Assembly (NCBI RefSeq): GCF_000247815.1
Contig: NC_021674.1
Span: 32,269,453-32,333,452 of the forward strand
From: Ficedula albicollis
Lineage: Eukaryota > Chordata > Aves > Passeriformes > Muscicapidae
Direction: 5' to 3'
Length of the DNA: 64,000 bases
A program made the position numbers and the translations under genes. This document shows positions 23,101-38,816 of this stretch, in pieces. A model generated the notes under the pieces. The model searched no databases and had not been told where the DNA came from. It was given only the letters and a program-made list of their open reading frames with translations. How positions within the stretch are numbered: position 1 is the first letter of the stretch; every line of letters starts with the position of its first letter.

Positions 23101-26100
23101 TATTGTTAAATGACTTTTAGTGTAGTTTTACTGTTTGGACTATAATGTATAAATTATATTACTGGTTTGGCAACAGTAGGCATCCAACTGTGTGAGTTTA
23201 ATTGAAGTAAAGAACACATACCCGGCTGAACTATTTTTCTGCATGTTTGGTTGACTGCAGTCATTGCACTCAATACCAGGAGTGAAATGTTTGTTGAAGG
23301 TAGCTGTATGAAGATGGGGAACAGTCTGTCTGAAGGTTCAGTCATTAAAATTACATGCAACAATACTGCATCAGCAGAAAATATTTTTAGAGCGTGTATT
23401 TAATTTTTGTGCAAGTAAACCATTGGTTTTAACAGCAGGAAAAGGCAATGTTTAAAAAGCACTGAAATGCAAAACCTAGTTCAAAAGAGTAAAGGCAACA
23501 TTGCCACCTTAGTGTTCAAAAATCAGCTCATTCTAACAATACACAAAGATTGACTGAATTGTGACGATTTAACATTTCCTCATTTTTTTTGCCTTTAGTG
23601 TTTAAGTGTTTTGAGGCTAACCTCTTTGGGGTTTTTTCCACGACTCTTACAGCAAAGATGGTAGATAAAACCATAAAGAGATTTTTAAATAGAAATTGAA
23701 GTAGTTAAATGAATCCAGAAATATAGAGGGGCTTTTGTTGCTGTTGTTGCTTCTGCCCCCATCAGTTATTTTTGATATAGTGACAAGTAAATGAGATTTG
23801 GCAAAATCTATTATTTATCTAATTACAAGCATGCATTTTACATTTTCATGTGATGTAGCTTTGTTCTGTGCAGTTTCAAAATAACAGTGATTTCATACAG
23901 GTCATCGGAGTGTATCAGATCTCAGAAGCACACACAGATCCGTGACTGCCTGACTTGTGGGGCCAGCCTGAGTCTGCAGAAGTGCCCCTTCCTGCTGAGT
24001 TCAGCTCCAGTGGCAGCATTCCAAATGCCTGCATGCTTCAGTTTCTGCTGAGTCCACCACAGCTTATTGCTCAGACTGTTGGACCCAGAGTAGCTCGGGT
24101 GGAGCAACATCAGCACGTCCATGCTGTGTCCTTTAGTTGTGCAGGATCCATCAGACACAGTGATTAGTGCATAGATTTCTCTAATTTGCCTCTGTCTGTG
24201 GCATTATGAGTGAACTCATAATGAATCTCTGACCTGAATGTCTGAATTCAGCACTGTGTGCTTTGACAGTTACCTCCCTCTCTTTTCCTGCTGTGATACT
24301 GTGGGAGCAGAGTCGTTCAGAAGCAATTAAACAGGACTGATCCATCCTCTGTCTGGGTGGAATTCCTACTCCTGTATAAATGTACTATAGCATTCAGTAC
24401 AGTTCTAGGCTTGGTACAATTACAGTTGGTTTGGGTTGTTTGTTTTTTTTAACCCAACAATGTGTGAAGTTACTTAAATATCACATAAAATTAGCTGTCT
24501 TATCTTAATCTTTGGAAACTGAGGTGGATGCAAGGAGTGTTTAAAGATGTGAGGGAATTACTGACAAGTGATGATGGAAGACTCTTGGCATGCAGTATTC
24601 TCCATTTAATGCCAACACACATGAACCTTTTAACATGGACCTAACCATTCCGTCCTTCGTATGTGCTGTCCTTCAAAACTTCATTGTCAATAAATGCAGT
24701 AAATCTTGATGGTCAGACTCTTAGACAGTTACATGAAAACAATATTGTGTAAATAATGTCATAATTAGAATTTCTTTTGCTGTGTTTAACTGTAATTGCA
24801 AAAGATGTTTTAAGAGAAGACAGCACTCATCATGTGCTTCAAAGCATCAGGCATTTAGAGCTCTGTTTTAGAGATGAAAGATGATGGTACTCCGGTTTTT
24901 AATTAATTCATTATCTACTTTTGTTTCATTATTTGTCATTTGCAGTAGCATTTTGGTTGATCTGAATTACTTGATCTTTCCAGAAAGACTTTGGGCACCT
25001 TCAAATCTGATGGAGATGATTAAGTCCTTTTAAAACTTTGAAGCTTTTATCACCTTGACAGTTACTTCTGCTGTTACCATGAATGAGACAGTCACATATA
25101 AATACAGAAAAAGAAGTAGGATCTCCCAGTTGAGACACCCTACAAATGTGATAATTTTCAGTATTCCTGTGTGGCAAATGCTGTTGCTGAATTTTGCTGG
25201 CAAAAAAGGAATGCAGAATTGAATTTAGTCCCTGTTATCACTTGGTTGGGCTTTGTTGTGTCAGGTCTCTTTGAGCTGCTCTGCAGTGAACCTTTGCTTT
25301 TATCCACTGGTTGTCTGTCTTACAGTATCAGTATCAAGTACAGACTGCATTCACATTGTGCAATAACAGTTGGTCCAGCTGGCAATGGTTTGTTAATGCT
25401 GACATTTAAGTTACTAGTATTTCTGTAAAATGATCAGTGGAAAAATTCAGTTTCTGCTACCTTCTTATAACATCCTGCCCGCTATTACATACCCATCCAG
25501 GAAACTGCTGTGCACTGAAGTCTGATGTACAAATCTATCAGCACAATTCTGATGTGTTTGTCTCTGGTCTTCCTTAATAGAGCTGTAACGCTCAATCTAA
25601 ATTCAATTACATACAGTCTCGGTCCAAAGTTTCCTTTGCTAAATGCTTTTAGATTCACAGATGATACCATGCATTGTTCTCTATTTAAACATGAAAAGAT
25701 CATGTTGTCATTTCTAGATTTGACTTGTCAATGTAACAACATGTTTTTGAAGGAGGAGTATTCCTTCCTGCCTGCACTTTGTTGTATTTTTCAGAATGTC
25801 AGTTGTTGTTGCATTTTGTAACAGCCAGGAAGGTAAAGTATCTTTCTGCTGTAATTGCAGCATATTTAAGTTTATGATTTAAAGATATATCTGAAGCTTT
25901 TTAACCTTGAGATATGGAGTGGCAGATGCCATAAATCAAATTTGCTTGCTTTTGATTCGTACTTTCTGATGGTATAGCAGATTCTGACATGTTCTCATTA
26001 ACCTTTTCCAAAGAGTTAAAATTGTACAAGTGCATAATGTATATTTTATCACAATTTAATCTGAGGTCTTTTCCTGATATTAAGAAACAGCTCATGCCTG

Positions 26101-26932
26101 TTTCTCCATGGGCTGATGGTTAGAGATGTAGCAAGTAGCAGTCCCAGGTCATTCATAGATCTGGTGTGTCTGCTCACCCGTGAAGAATAAGATTTGCTTA
26201 GAAGTGACTAATATCCTTAAAGGCTGTGCTGAGTTTTATGTAGATGAGTGTGTGCCTGTATGATTTGTCTCTTGTTTCTTGAAGTTTTGTTAGTTTTCCT
26301 CTTAGTGAGGCTTTGGGTTTTTGATTGCATGTTGATTTTTTTTGTGGGGGAGGGTTTTATGGGGGTTTTGTTGTTGATTTTTTTTTTTAATCTGTGCAAT
26401 GTTATTTTAGACATAGGAGGTTACTAAAGTTTCTAAAACAGTACCACTACTGAGAGTTCAACCTGTGAAGTGTTGAGAGTTCAGCCTGTAAAGCAGAGTA
26501 AAGGTTGAACAAGGTTTTAGTAACTGTTTTTTAAATTAAATGTTAGCTTTTGCTAATAAAGAAGTTGAAATGTGTTTTCAAAATGTTAGCCAAATTCTTG
26601 CTTAACAAGTATGAATTTACATTTATTAATCTTATTTAACATCAATGCATAATGCCAAATGGCATGCCTGTTTAAATTAGGCTGAAATTAGCGTAGCCAA
26701 CCTATAACTGAGTAATTGCCAGTGGCATATTTAGAAGATACCCAGCAGTATCATGTTCTTTTGTCTTAAGATTATCTGAAACAGCGTTTTGTTTCTGTAA
26801 GTTCTAGTAATGGCTTGTTTATGCATTACATATAAATGTATGAAATTTTATAAATGCTGAAACCACATATTGATGGCACACTGCAGGATGAAATCTGACA
26901 ACATCCATCATCGCTTTGTTTTGCTTCTGTAG
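20153..26932 (+). other. SDCCAG8: SDCCAG8 intron, about 6.8 kb
   Basis: It is bounded by donor gttcgt and acceptor cttctgtag. It contains a TA/TATG microsatellite near 21130 and otherwise AT-rich unique-looking sequence. I see no coding exon, RNA gene or transposon that I can name. Confidence 0.85.
21130..21187. repeat. (TA)n/(TATG)n compound microsatellite
   Basis: A perfect TA run of about ten units passes into TATG units and a second short TA stretch. Just upstream, at 21087-21121, the string atggtttaagtag occurs twice, a further small tandem duplication. Confidence 0.9.
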
Positions 26933-27064
26933 ATCTGAAGTCAACCAGCTTAGTCAGGAAAAAGAGTATCTTCATGGCAGATTGGAGAAGATGAAGAAAC
27001 GGAATGATGAATTGGGCCAACAATGTATCCAGCATGGGAGAATACATGAGAGAATGAAGTCAAG
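26933..27064 (+). CDS. SDCCAG8: SDCCAG8 internal coding exon (third of four)
   Basis: The first base completes an Arg codon (AG|A). The exon then gives 43 codons beginning SEVNQLSQEKEYLHGRLEKM and ending near IHERMKS, and finishes with AG. The order QLSQEK, KRNDEL, QCIQHGR matches the equivalent part of vertebrate SDCCAG8. The single cysteine before IQHG is a family landmark. The acceptor is pyrimidine-rich (tttgttttgcttctgtag) and the donor is AAG|gtagga. No proline is present, and charged residues alternate with leucines as in a coiled coil. The next coding exon lies about 33.7 kb downstream, the largest intron that can be measured here. Confidence 0.94.
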
Positions 27065-29180
27065 GTAGGAGGTCCTGTTAATCTGTCAGTATGTGATATG
27101 CTCAACTGTACCACTTGTGTTGTGTAAACATAAAAATGACATGAGGTTCTGTGAAAGTAATATTCTTTCCGTATGAAATGACCACTCCTTCCCCCTCCCC
27201 AACCATTCTGCCAAGTTGTTTTTTTTAACATCTTTTGCTTGTGCCATTTTGGATAAATAAAAGGAAAGCTTGAACAACATAGTCTTCCAAAGAATTTAAA
27301 CCTAGTACATATGTGTGTGGGCTGCTTCGGCTGTTCTCTGCTCTAACTTGTATGAATAGTCTTACCATATTAAAAAAAAATTTAAAAAAAGGGAGGGGGG
27401 AGCTGGGGAGGAAGGAGAGAGGAAGTTATTCAGTGATGTGAATGTAGAGTACAGATGTGCACAGACATTATGCCATGTAATACTTGCATTTTTGGGGTTT
27501 GCCATCATTTAACTTGTATAAACAGACAAACCTTACTGAAAATCATAGTAACCAAAGAAATACTGACAATTTCTAGGCCCCACTAGCCTTTCAGAGAAGC
27601 AGTGACTTCCTCAGGATGAGCTGGGAGCAGCTGAAGCAAGACTAGTATGAATATTTCCACTAATATCAATTGACTGTTCTGGCCAGAGTATCCAGACTGA
27701 TAATGGCTTGAGCTGTGATATGGATTAGACTTCCTTAAAGATCACTGTGGAGACTTTTTGTTTTGGTTGCAGAAAGTTCAGCTATGCTTTCTTGTTCTCT
27801 TTTCCACTCCACATTAAGTGTAACAGGCACTGGAGTGAGTTTTGACAAGTTTGTGGAGGTAGAGGATGAAGTAAAGAGGAAGTTGAGAGGTAACACTGCA
27901 AATCCAGTCATCCGGGCTACCTCTTATCAGTAGTCAAAGGCAAGATGCGGCTTAACTTTATTTGGACTTGAAAGCCCTTACTGGGAAAAATGCTGTTTGC
28001 TTTTTTTCATCATTGACCACCTGAGAGGAGCAAAGCTGGCGTGTATTAAAGCAGCCAGTCCTGTATGCTCATTTCTTTAAAGTATTTATTTTTAATTTTT
28101 TTGCCACCTTTTCTTTATTCTGTCTGTCTGTAATCTTCTTTCTTGCAAGCACCTCATGTGTTCATTTCAGACATCCAGAACCACTTCTTTCCTCTTCCCT
28201 TTTAGATTTCTGACTGTACCTCATCCTGTTTTTCTGTAACCTTGGATTGTCATCATCATTTATAGCTCAGAGAAGAAAGAAATTTAAAATGCTGCAACTG
28301 CATCCCTAATATGTGTAACCACACAATCTTTCCATTTACCTCATCTCCCTTTTGATTTCTTTAGTTATGGTGGATTTTTGCCATATGTAGGATTCGAGGT
28401 TACTTTCAGGAGAAAAATTTTTCCCCCTCTTTTTCCTCCTAGCTGCTCTTCTGTAGTATTATGAGTATCTAGTAGAATTTAAAAGTGCTTTGCAAGTTTT
28501 TAGGGTAACCTTTCCTCTACCTATTTTTATAAATAAAATAGATCTACTGGAAAATGTTGCTCATTCCCTGCTGCAGCAGCAGTGATTATACACTAGAAAA
28601 GACTGAAAGCATTAATCCAGAACACAAAAGTGGTTTGAAAGCAGAGTGGTCATGCTGCAGGCAATGCCTTACCTTCTGCTGCTGTTTTGCAGACAACAGA
28701 GAAAATAGAGCAGTAAAAGCATTTGTCTTATTTAATATTTTAGAATATGTAAATATGGTAGAGATTGTCAGGTGTTCTAACCATGAACAATATATTTTAC
28801 CAGCATTTTAGGAGATGGCTCTTTTAACATATTTTTAATTGTCATCTTGCACTTTATTTATTTAAAATCCAACTAATAAGTGACAGGACTGGTACTCCAA
28901 ACTGCTTTATAAAATCAGTGTAATCTAATTTAAATTTAATTTCTGTGCGAAAGCTGTAGTAGATTTTCAGGATTAATTCCTAAATGCTTTAAATTGGTCA
29001 TGAAGTTTATAAATGTAGGTGAAAAAAAGCAGAAGGAATAACTACTCCAACAAATAAATCTACCAGTTCCATATATTTATGTTGAAAGAGTTCCACTAAG
29101 TAAAAATAGTAATTTTTCTCTTCTGATTTTGAAAATAGAGATCTGACTATACTATTTAGTGAAAGCAGAACAACTAATAA

Positions 29181-29207
29181 GAAGAAGAAGAAGAAGAAGA
29201 AGAAGGA
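29181..29207. repeat. (GAA)n microsatellite
   Basis: About eight GAA units end in GGAG. This is a purine tract of the type able to form triplex DNA, though short. Confidence 0.9.
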
Positions 29208-32200
29208 GAATGTATTTTGCCTCTGATTTTCGTCCATAACTTAGATACTAATAATAACAGCAAAACACTCTTGACGATAGTTACTTCTTAATACATTTAT
29301 TTCTCCTTTGTATGCAGCTACAAATAGCAGTGGTCTTTTTGCAACACAGTCCCACAAAGTGCATTCTGACCTAATTTTCTACCTGCTGTTATTCTGATAT
29401 TCAGAAAAGTTCTTGTATTGAAATGATTTTGACTAAAATTGGAACCTAACATTTGCATTTTAATAGTGAAGTATTGTGATATTTGTTTGTGAAGATATCA
29501 CTGTCCATACTTGTTTTAGCCAGGGACAGTATGACAGGCCCTAATGTAATTATTGTGGAAACAAAACCCATTAATTGATTAGTCAGAATTTCTTTTGGAA
29601 CAAAAATGTTTTGGCAATCATAACAGTTACACACCTGAAAGTGAACAAGATAAGTGTTTTAGTGCCATTCCTATCTCTCTGTGAATATGTGCTGCAAGTG
29701 AATATAGTCCAAAAATAAATAAGCAGATTTCTAAGAAAGAGATTACTTCAAGTTGCAGTCATTAAGCAGGGCATGGAATCAGCCTTTTCAGTGTAATGGA
29801 GATATCCAGCCCTTTTGGTATGTTTTTACTCAATGAAATATGGCATTGAAAGAAGTAGATGTCCATCTTAAGTGATGCAGTTGTCGCATGCTACTGAGGC
29901 AAGCTTGAATTGAAAGATGTACAGTTTGCAGGACTAAGGTGACATGTTAAGAGTGCCAGTGGAGTTGGTCATCATGTGTAACTTCATGGATATGAATCTT
30001 GCAGAAATTCTTGTCTGTTATGTAGTAGAGTCCATTTTTATAAATTTTCAACCTCAAAGCAAACTGTCTTATTGAATTCTTCAAATTCTCATTCTGTAGA
30101 TTTGTGTTCATAGTAGAAATTAGCAGATAGCAAAAAGTACAGAACTTCTTATAAGGCAGCTGTAAAGGTAGAAACTAGCCAAGAATAAAAAGAATATTTA
30201 GCAAAACTAAAAGGTTTCTATCTTTTAGGGTTTTTTTTCAGTGTTCCACTGTACATAATTTGAATAGATTCCAGATGAAGGAAAATTCAAAGCCGAATGA
30301 ATTGGGTAACTGTGTGCATAAAGTTAGTTCATTCTTTCCTTAATCTGTTTTCAAACTGATTTCCCAGGTATACATTTTCAGCTCTCTAGTTAGACCTATA
30401 TATGCAGATCCACTTTCTCACAAGCCCTTTCTCTTCAAATTTGAAGAGTGGGAAGAGAAAGGCAAGAACCTGCCTAGATCTATTTTTGTTTGAACATATT
30501 TATAAATAAGTATTATTTGCCCAAGCTGCCATCGGTCAGGATTTCATCAGGCTGTTTCAGCTTTCACTGAACTTAATTGACAACTCTTATAAGTTACAAG
30601 GTTCAGTTATGGCTTTACTTTTCTGCATCTGTTCTTTTTGTAAAACAAGCATTTGATTGTAACTCAGCTATTTAGAGGATTGCTTCTGTGGACAGCCAGT
30701 GTCTCAAATGGGAGGAGGCATTTAATGAAATATAGCTTAGCTCTTTTCTGTGTACGTTTTCTGTTGAAGACCCAGGCGATATGTGGAAATTCAGCAAACA
30801 TGGAATTGTATCTTCAAGCAGGAGAAGAAAATCCTAGGCAATTTCTTTCCTTTTTACAAGATAAGCCAGACATGCCTGTACTTTTTATCAAGCAGTTAAA
30901 GAAAAAAAAATTTTTTGGACAGTAGTTTATATAAAATATAAGGCTCTTTTTAAATCTGTTTAATTAAACATAAATTTAGAAGCTTCTAATGAGTTTCTTT
31001 CCAAACATTTTTCCAAAGTTCAGCATATGGAATTTGGGGCTTTGAATTTTCTCCCAGACCTCGTGGTTACAGTTCATATTACTGTATTTTTTGCTGTAAT
31101 GTGTGATCAATGTCCAATCTGTATAACATTAACAATAATAATACATTTTATGCAAATTTTTGTGGGGCTTTTTGTTGTGGTAGCTTTTTGGAGGTGACAC
31201 TGTTAGACGTATTTCGACTGTATTTTTGCTAGCTAAAGTTGAAAAGAAGAGCCTACAGGACTGGCAGTTTGGGGCAGATGTGTGTCTATTCCTTAGGCAT
31301 CAGTGGTTGTAAGTTAACTATAAAAATGTTACAACCATCTGTGTAACAAGACGGCAGAGATCTGCTCTCGCCTGTTACTATAAATAAGAAGGAGATTTGT
31401 TTGACTTCATAGACATTGGATTTATAAAGACTCTATGTGTCAAATTGCAACTACATGCCATGTTGCTGAGATGTGTCTGCAGCCAACTACCTGGGGTGTC
31501 TTCCCCTTCAGACATTCTAGTGTAGTGCAGCAACTGTGCAGAAATGTCTGTATAGCACAACATGTGACAAATTATATTTGTTTTCTACCTATGGCAAAAT
31601 GTATGATTCTTATGGGTAAGCTTATCTGGAAGGGTAGCTAAAATGGATCTTTAAACAGACCACTTTGAGTGAAAATGTGATACTCAGTTTGACAAGGATT
31701 TTAAAGGCTTTTTTTCCACCATTAAATTTAGTTTTTTTTGGTTTTTTACTAAGTAGTAGTGCATGCAGGATCATGTATGCTTGAGAGAACACATATCTAT
31801 GAGAATTTAGACATATCTAGAGAGAATACATCAGCATTTTTAAATATCTGCCATGTAAGATCACAATAGTTTGCTGTCACTATTACACTGCTGAATAGAG
31901 ATTTTGAATTTCTTGGAAAATCTTCAGTAGAACAACCAATTAAAATTTTTTTTTGATAACTGGAGCAATCAAATTGCATTTAAAATTTTACATTTTCTCC
32001 CTAAAACCCTAGTACTTTTTTGTGTGCATGTGTGTTTGCAAGAAATAATGACGAATGGAAGAACTTAGGTTGTCATTACCTGAAATACCTTCATTTTTTT
32101 CCAGTTCAGTTCATTCTCAGTTAAATACATTTCTTCATTATTCTACTGATAGATTCGTATATTTTTTTAAATTGACAGTGAGATAATTGTTCCTATTTTT

Positions 32201-32587
32201 TATTAGACCAATCATCTGTTTTGCAATGCAATCATAGATTAAAAGTGGGCTATACTCTGTCTTTTTTAATTTAAAATGCATTAATTTTTAAATTGAAAAT
32301 AGAGATTAACATAGGTAGTGTCCACAGAACCTTTGATATTGAAGATATAAAGACACTCACTTTGTCTCAGTGTCTAAAGAGCAGTGTGCTGCACTTTTTC
32401 ATGAGCGTCATTACTCATGCCCACATATCTCTGGCATGGTTTTGCTGTAATAGGATGGCAGTAGCAATTGGAGATATTGTAGAATTGTTTGTGCAGCCAT
32501 TCATGCAAGGAGTTTGTAAAAAGCTTTGTGGTCACCACGTGTCAGCACTGCGGTGCAGACAGATTAAACTCTCAGCTCTGTCCAGAC

Positions 32588-32798
32588 ATTGGGGTTATCA
32601 CTATCACTATCACTTAATGTTTTTATTACTATTTAATAGACTCATATTTTAGATTGAGAAATGTTGGGGTTATCACTATCACTTAATTTTTTTATTACTA
32701 TTTAATAGACTCATATTTTAATTGGGGTTATCACTATCACTATCACTTAATGTTTTTATTACTATTTAATAGACTCATATTTTAGATTGAGAAATGTG
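32588..32798. repeat. three-copy tandem duplication containing an inner CTATCA repeat
   Basis: Copies begin at about 32588, 32664 and 32721 with ttggggttatcactatcac. Each continues through a segment matching tttattactatttaatagac. The inner tatcac hexamer is present three times in the first and third copies and two times in the second. The first and third copies also share the tail agattgagaaatg. This overlaps and creates the end of a spurious 119-codon frame (32293-32652). Confidence 0.95.
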
Positions 32799-33740
32799 TA
32801 CTCCAGAGGATTGCTATTAGGAAATAATGAATGGCTAATGTGCGTACACATACATGTATAAGTTGCAAATCCTGTCAGAGTCTGAATGTGTATTTGGCTT
32901 TTGTTTAATACTAGGGTGTTTGCTCACAATTCAGATTCTCTGGAATAGAAATTGGATATTCAGAATCTCTCCCTCCCTATTCCTCTGCCATTCATCATTT
33001 GTCTATTTACTATATATCTTTTTAACTATTTTTTCCCTTTCTCAGTTTAAATAGATTTCTATAAATAGTGTGGTATAAATACATCTATTATTTATGCTTT
33101 TATATGTATAATATTCCCATTCAAAATAGTTAATGAATTATGTAAGTTTCCAAGACCCAAACACTGTTTTTAAAGATTTTTTTCCCCAACTACCTAAACA
33201 GTAGACACAAAGCAAAAATTTTCTCAGTTGTTATAAAAATTGAAGAAGTATACAAAGAGTGAAATACAAGTCTTTCATAAAATGCTGCAAAATTGTGTGC
33301 ATATAAGTTTTCAGACTTAAGAAGCAAATAAGAAGCAGAGGGGAATATCCTACCCAATTTCCAGAGAGATATTTAGGGAACTTAATAATATTCTGTAAGA
33401 GGTATTCTAGGTCACACAGTATTGTATTCATCTGTCTCCAAGTGTTTGCATATAAAATATATATGCCTATATATGTAGTTTATACACACATATATTTCTT
33501 TGAGAATATATTGAGTTCCTCTGTAGGCCTTGCCATTCCAATTTGGACAACTGCTTCCACTGACCTTTTCATTGGGATCCTTCTTATTTTTGTTCTGAAT
33601 TAATTTCTGTTTGGTTTGTACCTACTTGTCTTTGAGCCAAGACTCAGACAAGTAATTCTTCAAAACGATCTGCACTGGTGATGCAAATAATTGTAGACAA
33701 CGGATGTATCTATTGAGTCTTATTTCTGGTTATAAGTAAG

Positions 33741-33825
33741 TTCCTCCTTTGTTCTTGAGCCTTCCTCCTTTGTTCTTCTTTTTGCAATAAGCGAGTTCCT
33801 CCTTTGTTCTTCTTTTTGCAATAAG
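33741..33825. repeat. three-copy short repeat TTCCTCCTTTGTTCTT
   Basis: The 16-base string begins at 33741, 33762 and 33796. The last two copies are followed by ctttttgcaataagc, so a 34-base unit was duplicated after a shorter one. Confidence 0.9.
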
Positions 33826-36017
33826 CTCTTCATAACCTTGGTGTTCTGGTTGTTGATCTTTTTTTAAAGTCAAAACTGTCTTGGGTCTTGGATGGGGACA
33901 TTGGAATATACTGTATGTATAGAACTGATATATTTACTAGAAATTCCTTGATTGATGAATCCTACAGTCGTGTTTGCCTTTTTGACAGCTGCACTAAGAA
34001 GTGCATCCAGGACCTCTTTCTCCCAAGCAAATTCAAGTTTTCAGCAGAGAATTTTGCTGTGAACTGAGAACACATTGAGTATATAGTGTAAGGCTTTCAT
34101 CCCATGTCTTCTGTTTCACTCTTCTGAGTCATCTATTTCTTTCTGTGCAGTATCCCAGACTTTCTCGAAGCTGATAACATCTCTTAAATTTATCAGCCCA
34201 CTCCTCCTTTTTTTGTGCTGAGTCATAATTCAAAATATTCAAAAATCTGTTTAAATGTGAAGAAATTCTCAGAGAATTCTTCTTCGCTTTCAATTGTTCC
34301 TGTTGGCTGTGCTCTTTGTTATAGTCAGTTACTTGTCAACAACTTAGTTAACAATTGCTGATGGGCGTGATATTTAATGTTTTGCTGAAGTTAATGTCAT
34401 TAAGATTTATTGCATTTCCTTTATCAAAATATGAGCTGTCAAAGAGTTTAGGGTTCGTGTGACCAAATCTGCTTGATCTAGCTTGTGTTGCAGTTTCTCA
34501 TGTTCCAATTACCTCTTCATGTCATTATGTATTCCTTTCATTTCTGAATGTGTTGCAGCCTTTTTTTTGCATTTGAGGTCATGTTAATGGGCTGGTAATT
34601 ATCTGAATTACCTTCTTTAAGGATTAGTTAATGCCGCACTTGATTTAATTGCATAACAATACAATCAATATGAGGAAGAAAGTGTAGAGGGAAAGTCACA
34701 GTGTCTGTGTTCACTTTGCACATCAAGACTGCTAGCGATTTTATGGTGTGAGGAACTGAAAGATGGTATCTGTGAAACCTGTATCAGTCTAAAAAACAGC
34801 TGGGTAGAAAAATAGCCAGGTTTGCTTGTTCCTGTTCAACAGCTACCAACTCTCTGAATTACACCCCCTCTGCTACGAGTCTGATAATTGTCCACTTCTG
34901 AGAGTATCTTCTACCCTACTACTTTAATGTGTTCTGCCTTCTCTGAAACAGAAAGAGGGATAGTTCATATTTATGCCATCACGAACTGAGTCAAAGCCTG
35001 CAGCTCACTAATAGTAAGCTTGTGTTCTTGTCTACCAGGAATGTAAAAAGCCCTGAAATATGTGTGATATAAAACAGCACAACATAAGGTTCCAGGCTGT
35101 TCTTGTTACTTTCTGTTGTCAGCACAGTTGTTGGTTTTCAAATTTAAATGTTAATTTAGCATTAACGAAGCATTCTTGATTCCTCTAAAATGGAGGTGGA
35201 TAAAGGTGATGTCTTTGACAGCTCAGCCCAGACTCTCCTTGATTCAGTAAGATCTAGAAATTCTTGTCGCTATACAGATCATAACTGACACTGAAAAAGA
35301 TGTGTATAATTGGACAGAAGTGCACCCATTGTTTTCCAGATGACCCCCATTTTATTCTCCTACATTTGCTACACACCTGCAAGAGATTTAATTTTGAATA
35401 GAGGTTGCCTCTGGTGGTGATACATGATTGTGTTAATCCACTAATTTATCCCTTCACCCACCACCATCGTATCTTCTTTGAAACACTTTGCCTTCAGTGC
35501 CTGGTAGTAGCACCTCTGGTCCAAGGTGGTAGTTATGGACCAGTCTTCCTCACCACTTTCCCCAGAGATGTGAAATAAGAAGTGAGCAAGCTGGGTCAAT
35601 GTGCTCTTTTGTTGTCTTGTGTATAAAAGCATAGCTGTTTAATGGCAAGAGAAAGCACCGAAAAGCATATTTGTCTTGTTCATTCTTGTCTTGTCTTGTT
35701 CATTCAAGTTAGCTTGAGTTTATTTAAGTTACAGGCTCAAACCTACCCAGAACTACAGAATAAAGATTTCTACCTTTCCGAAAGGGTAATAGCCTTTCCA
35801 GTATAAACTCTGGAGGACAGCCCTAACAGTCCACATTCCTCGAAAAACATTTAACAATCTTTAACAAGTTGATTTTTTAGAGCATTTAAAAAATTTAATT
35901 GTTAAAGTCCCTGACTGTTAAACTCACCTTCTTTTTTTTCTTCTATATAATTTTCCATCTACATTTTTAAAGTTCATTTTCCGTACTATTTTTCTGTGAT
36001 ATCCTTGTGATGTGCCA

Positions 36018-36100
36018 GAAAAATTATAAAAAACAACCAAACAAAAAAAAACCAAAAACAACCAAACAAAAAAAAAAACCCAAAAAACCAAAACCAAACC
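36018..36100. repeat. A-rich low-complexity tract with AACCAAAC units
   Basis: The sequence is made almost only of A and C, with repeated aaccaaac and long A runs. No target-site duplication or retroposed sequence is obvious, so it is called low complexity. Confidence 0.85.
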
Positions 36101-37771
36101 CTTTTCAAATAGCCGTTTTGTGATTATTATGCAGTAGTTCAGCAGCAAGTACCTAGCTGGGATATTTGACTGTAATTGGTATCTTCCTATTAAGCCTTCA
36201 GTGAACTCACAGTAAAATTTAACTATTAACCCTTTTGGCAAATTACTTTAAGCAGTAGAAGATTTCCTTCTAGTTTTGATAGTTGTGTATGATTCTGAGA
36301 TTTTCAGACAAAGGCTATTTAAAACCCTCTGTTCCTATATAGTGGAGAACTGAAAATGAAGACAGATGAGTAACATTTAAAAAGCTTTACAAATGTGTCA
36401 TGAAAATTTACCAGCTCTGTAGCAAAATCTATGCACCTGCCTGTTTCAAGGTTATTGTAAGAGAAGGAGACACAAACTAATGATAATTTATGTTTTAATA
36501 TCATAAGTGACGGAGTTTTGCAAGGTTATTGGAAGACTGCTTTTTCCCAGTAACTTGAGTATTTCGATTGCTTCTGCTGGATCCAATACTGTTCCTCTGG
36601 AAGTTGATCTAGCTGTGGATATTCTCATCTTCCATATATAAATCTAACCTGTTCCTAAATCTCTTTATCCTTTTGTTCTTAAATCTGTCTAGCCTTGTGC
36701 CACTAGTTCCATGCCAATGTTGCACTTGAAGGTGGGATATTTTCCTGTCATTCTGTTTGCTTCCATCTTTCACTAACTGCTTAGTTTATGCGTTATGAGA
36801 CCAGGGACCAATTTTTTCCTGTGGTTTTGTCAGCTGAAACACTGATAGAACTTTGTTTTGCCTATTTCTTGTCTAACTTAAACTTCAGAGCTCCAGTCAT
36901 ATTCATTATCAGTTTCTTACTGTACTCTAAAAGAATTGCCACCCTAAAAGAAACTAAATGCTAAAAAATAACTCTGTTTATTAAGCCTTGTCATAGTTCT
37001 AATTGGTAGTAGTCAAATAGTAACAGGCACTGGGCTAGTTTCTAGAAATGTGGTCTTAAATGTGTTATCCCTCAACTCCTACTTGCAAAAGTTTTAGAGA
37101 AATAGAGATTATGGAAGTGTCTGTAAAGGACAGTATGATACAACGGACTTAGCATCTGTATTTCTAGAGTGCTCAGACAGTGTTGTGTGTGCTTCTCAAC
37201 AGGGCTTCTCAGTTTGGTTCTGGGACAAAGTAGTGATGATGGAAAATATGAAAGAAATGGAAAAGGATAATAAGATTATTCTGTGTTTGTTTAACTTTTT
37301 CTTTGTGAACTGTAAAATCATGTATGGAGAGGAAGAAAGGGAAAAGACATTTTAAACTTTTTTAAAGTTCTTTTTAACCTCAGAGACCCAGATTCTGCCT
37401 TTAGTTATGCAGATGGAAGTGGATCCTTGCCACAGACATATCTCATGACTTGGGGCCTGATCCTGAATGATCTTTAGAATTCTGATTTTATTCAAGTCAC
37501 GGTTGCTAAATAGTTTGAGGTCTCCAGTTTCAAAATGTTGTCTCAGTGGCACAGCTGAAATGACAGTAAACTTTTCTCTGCTTATGTAAAGCGGTGTAAT
37601 TTTTTTGAGTGCTGCACTAGCACTTCCCACACTACCAGGGATATAGCCTTAGTTTTAGCTATGTGACTTGCATGTAGTCAAAAAAGGTTTTGGAGTGTTT
37701 TCAGGGTGGTTTTTTTGGCATTTTTCCCTAATGCTTTGATCATTTGAGTGGCTGACCTTTTATATACATAT

Positions 37772-38816
<1,045 letters not shown>

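Noticed and set aside
32293..32652. 119-residue open frame on the plus strand
   Set aside because: Its last codons come from the tandem repeat and the rest shows no family features.
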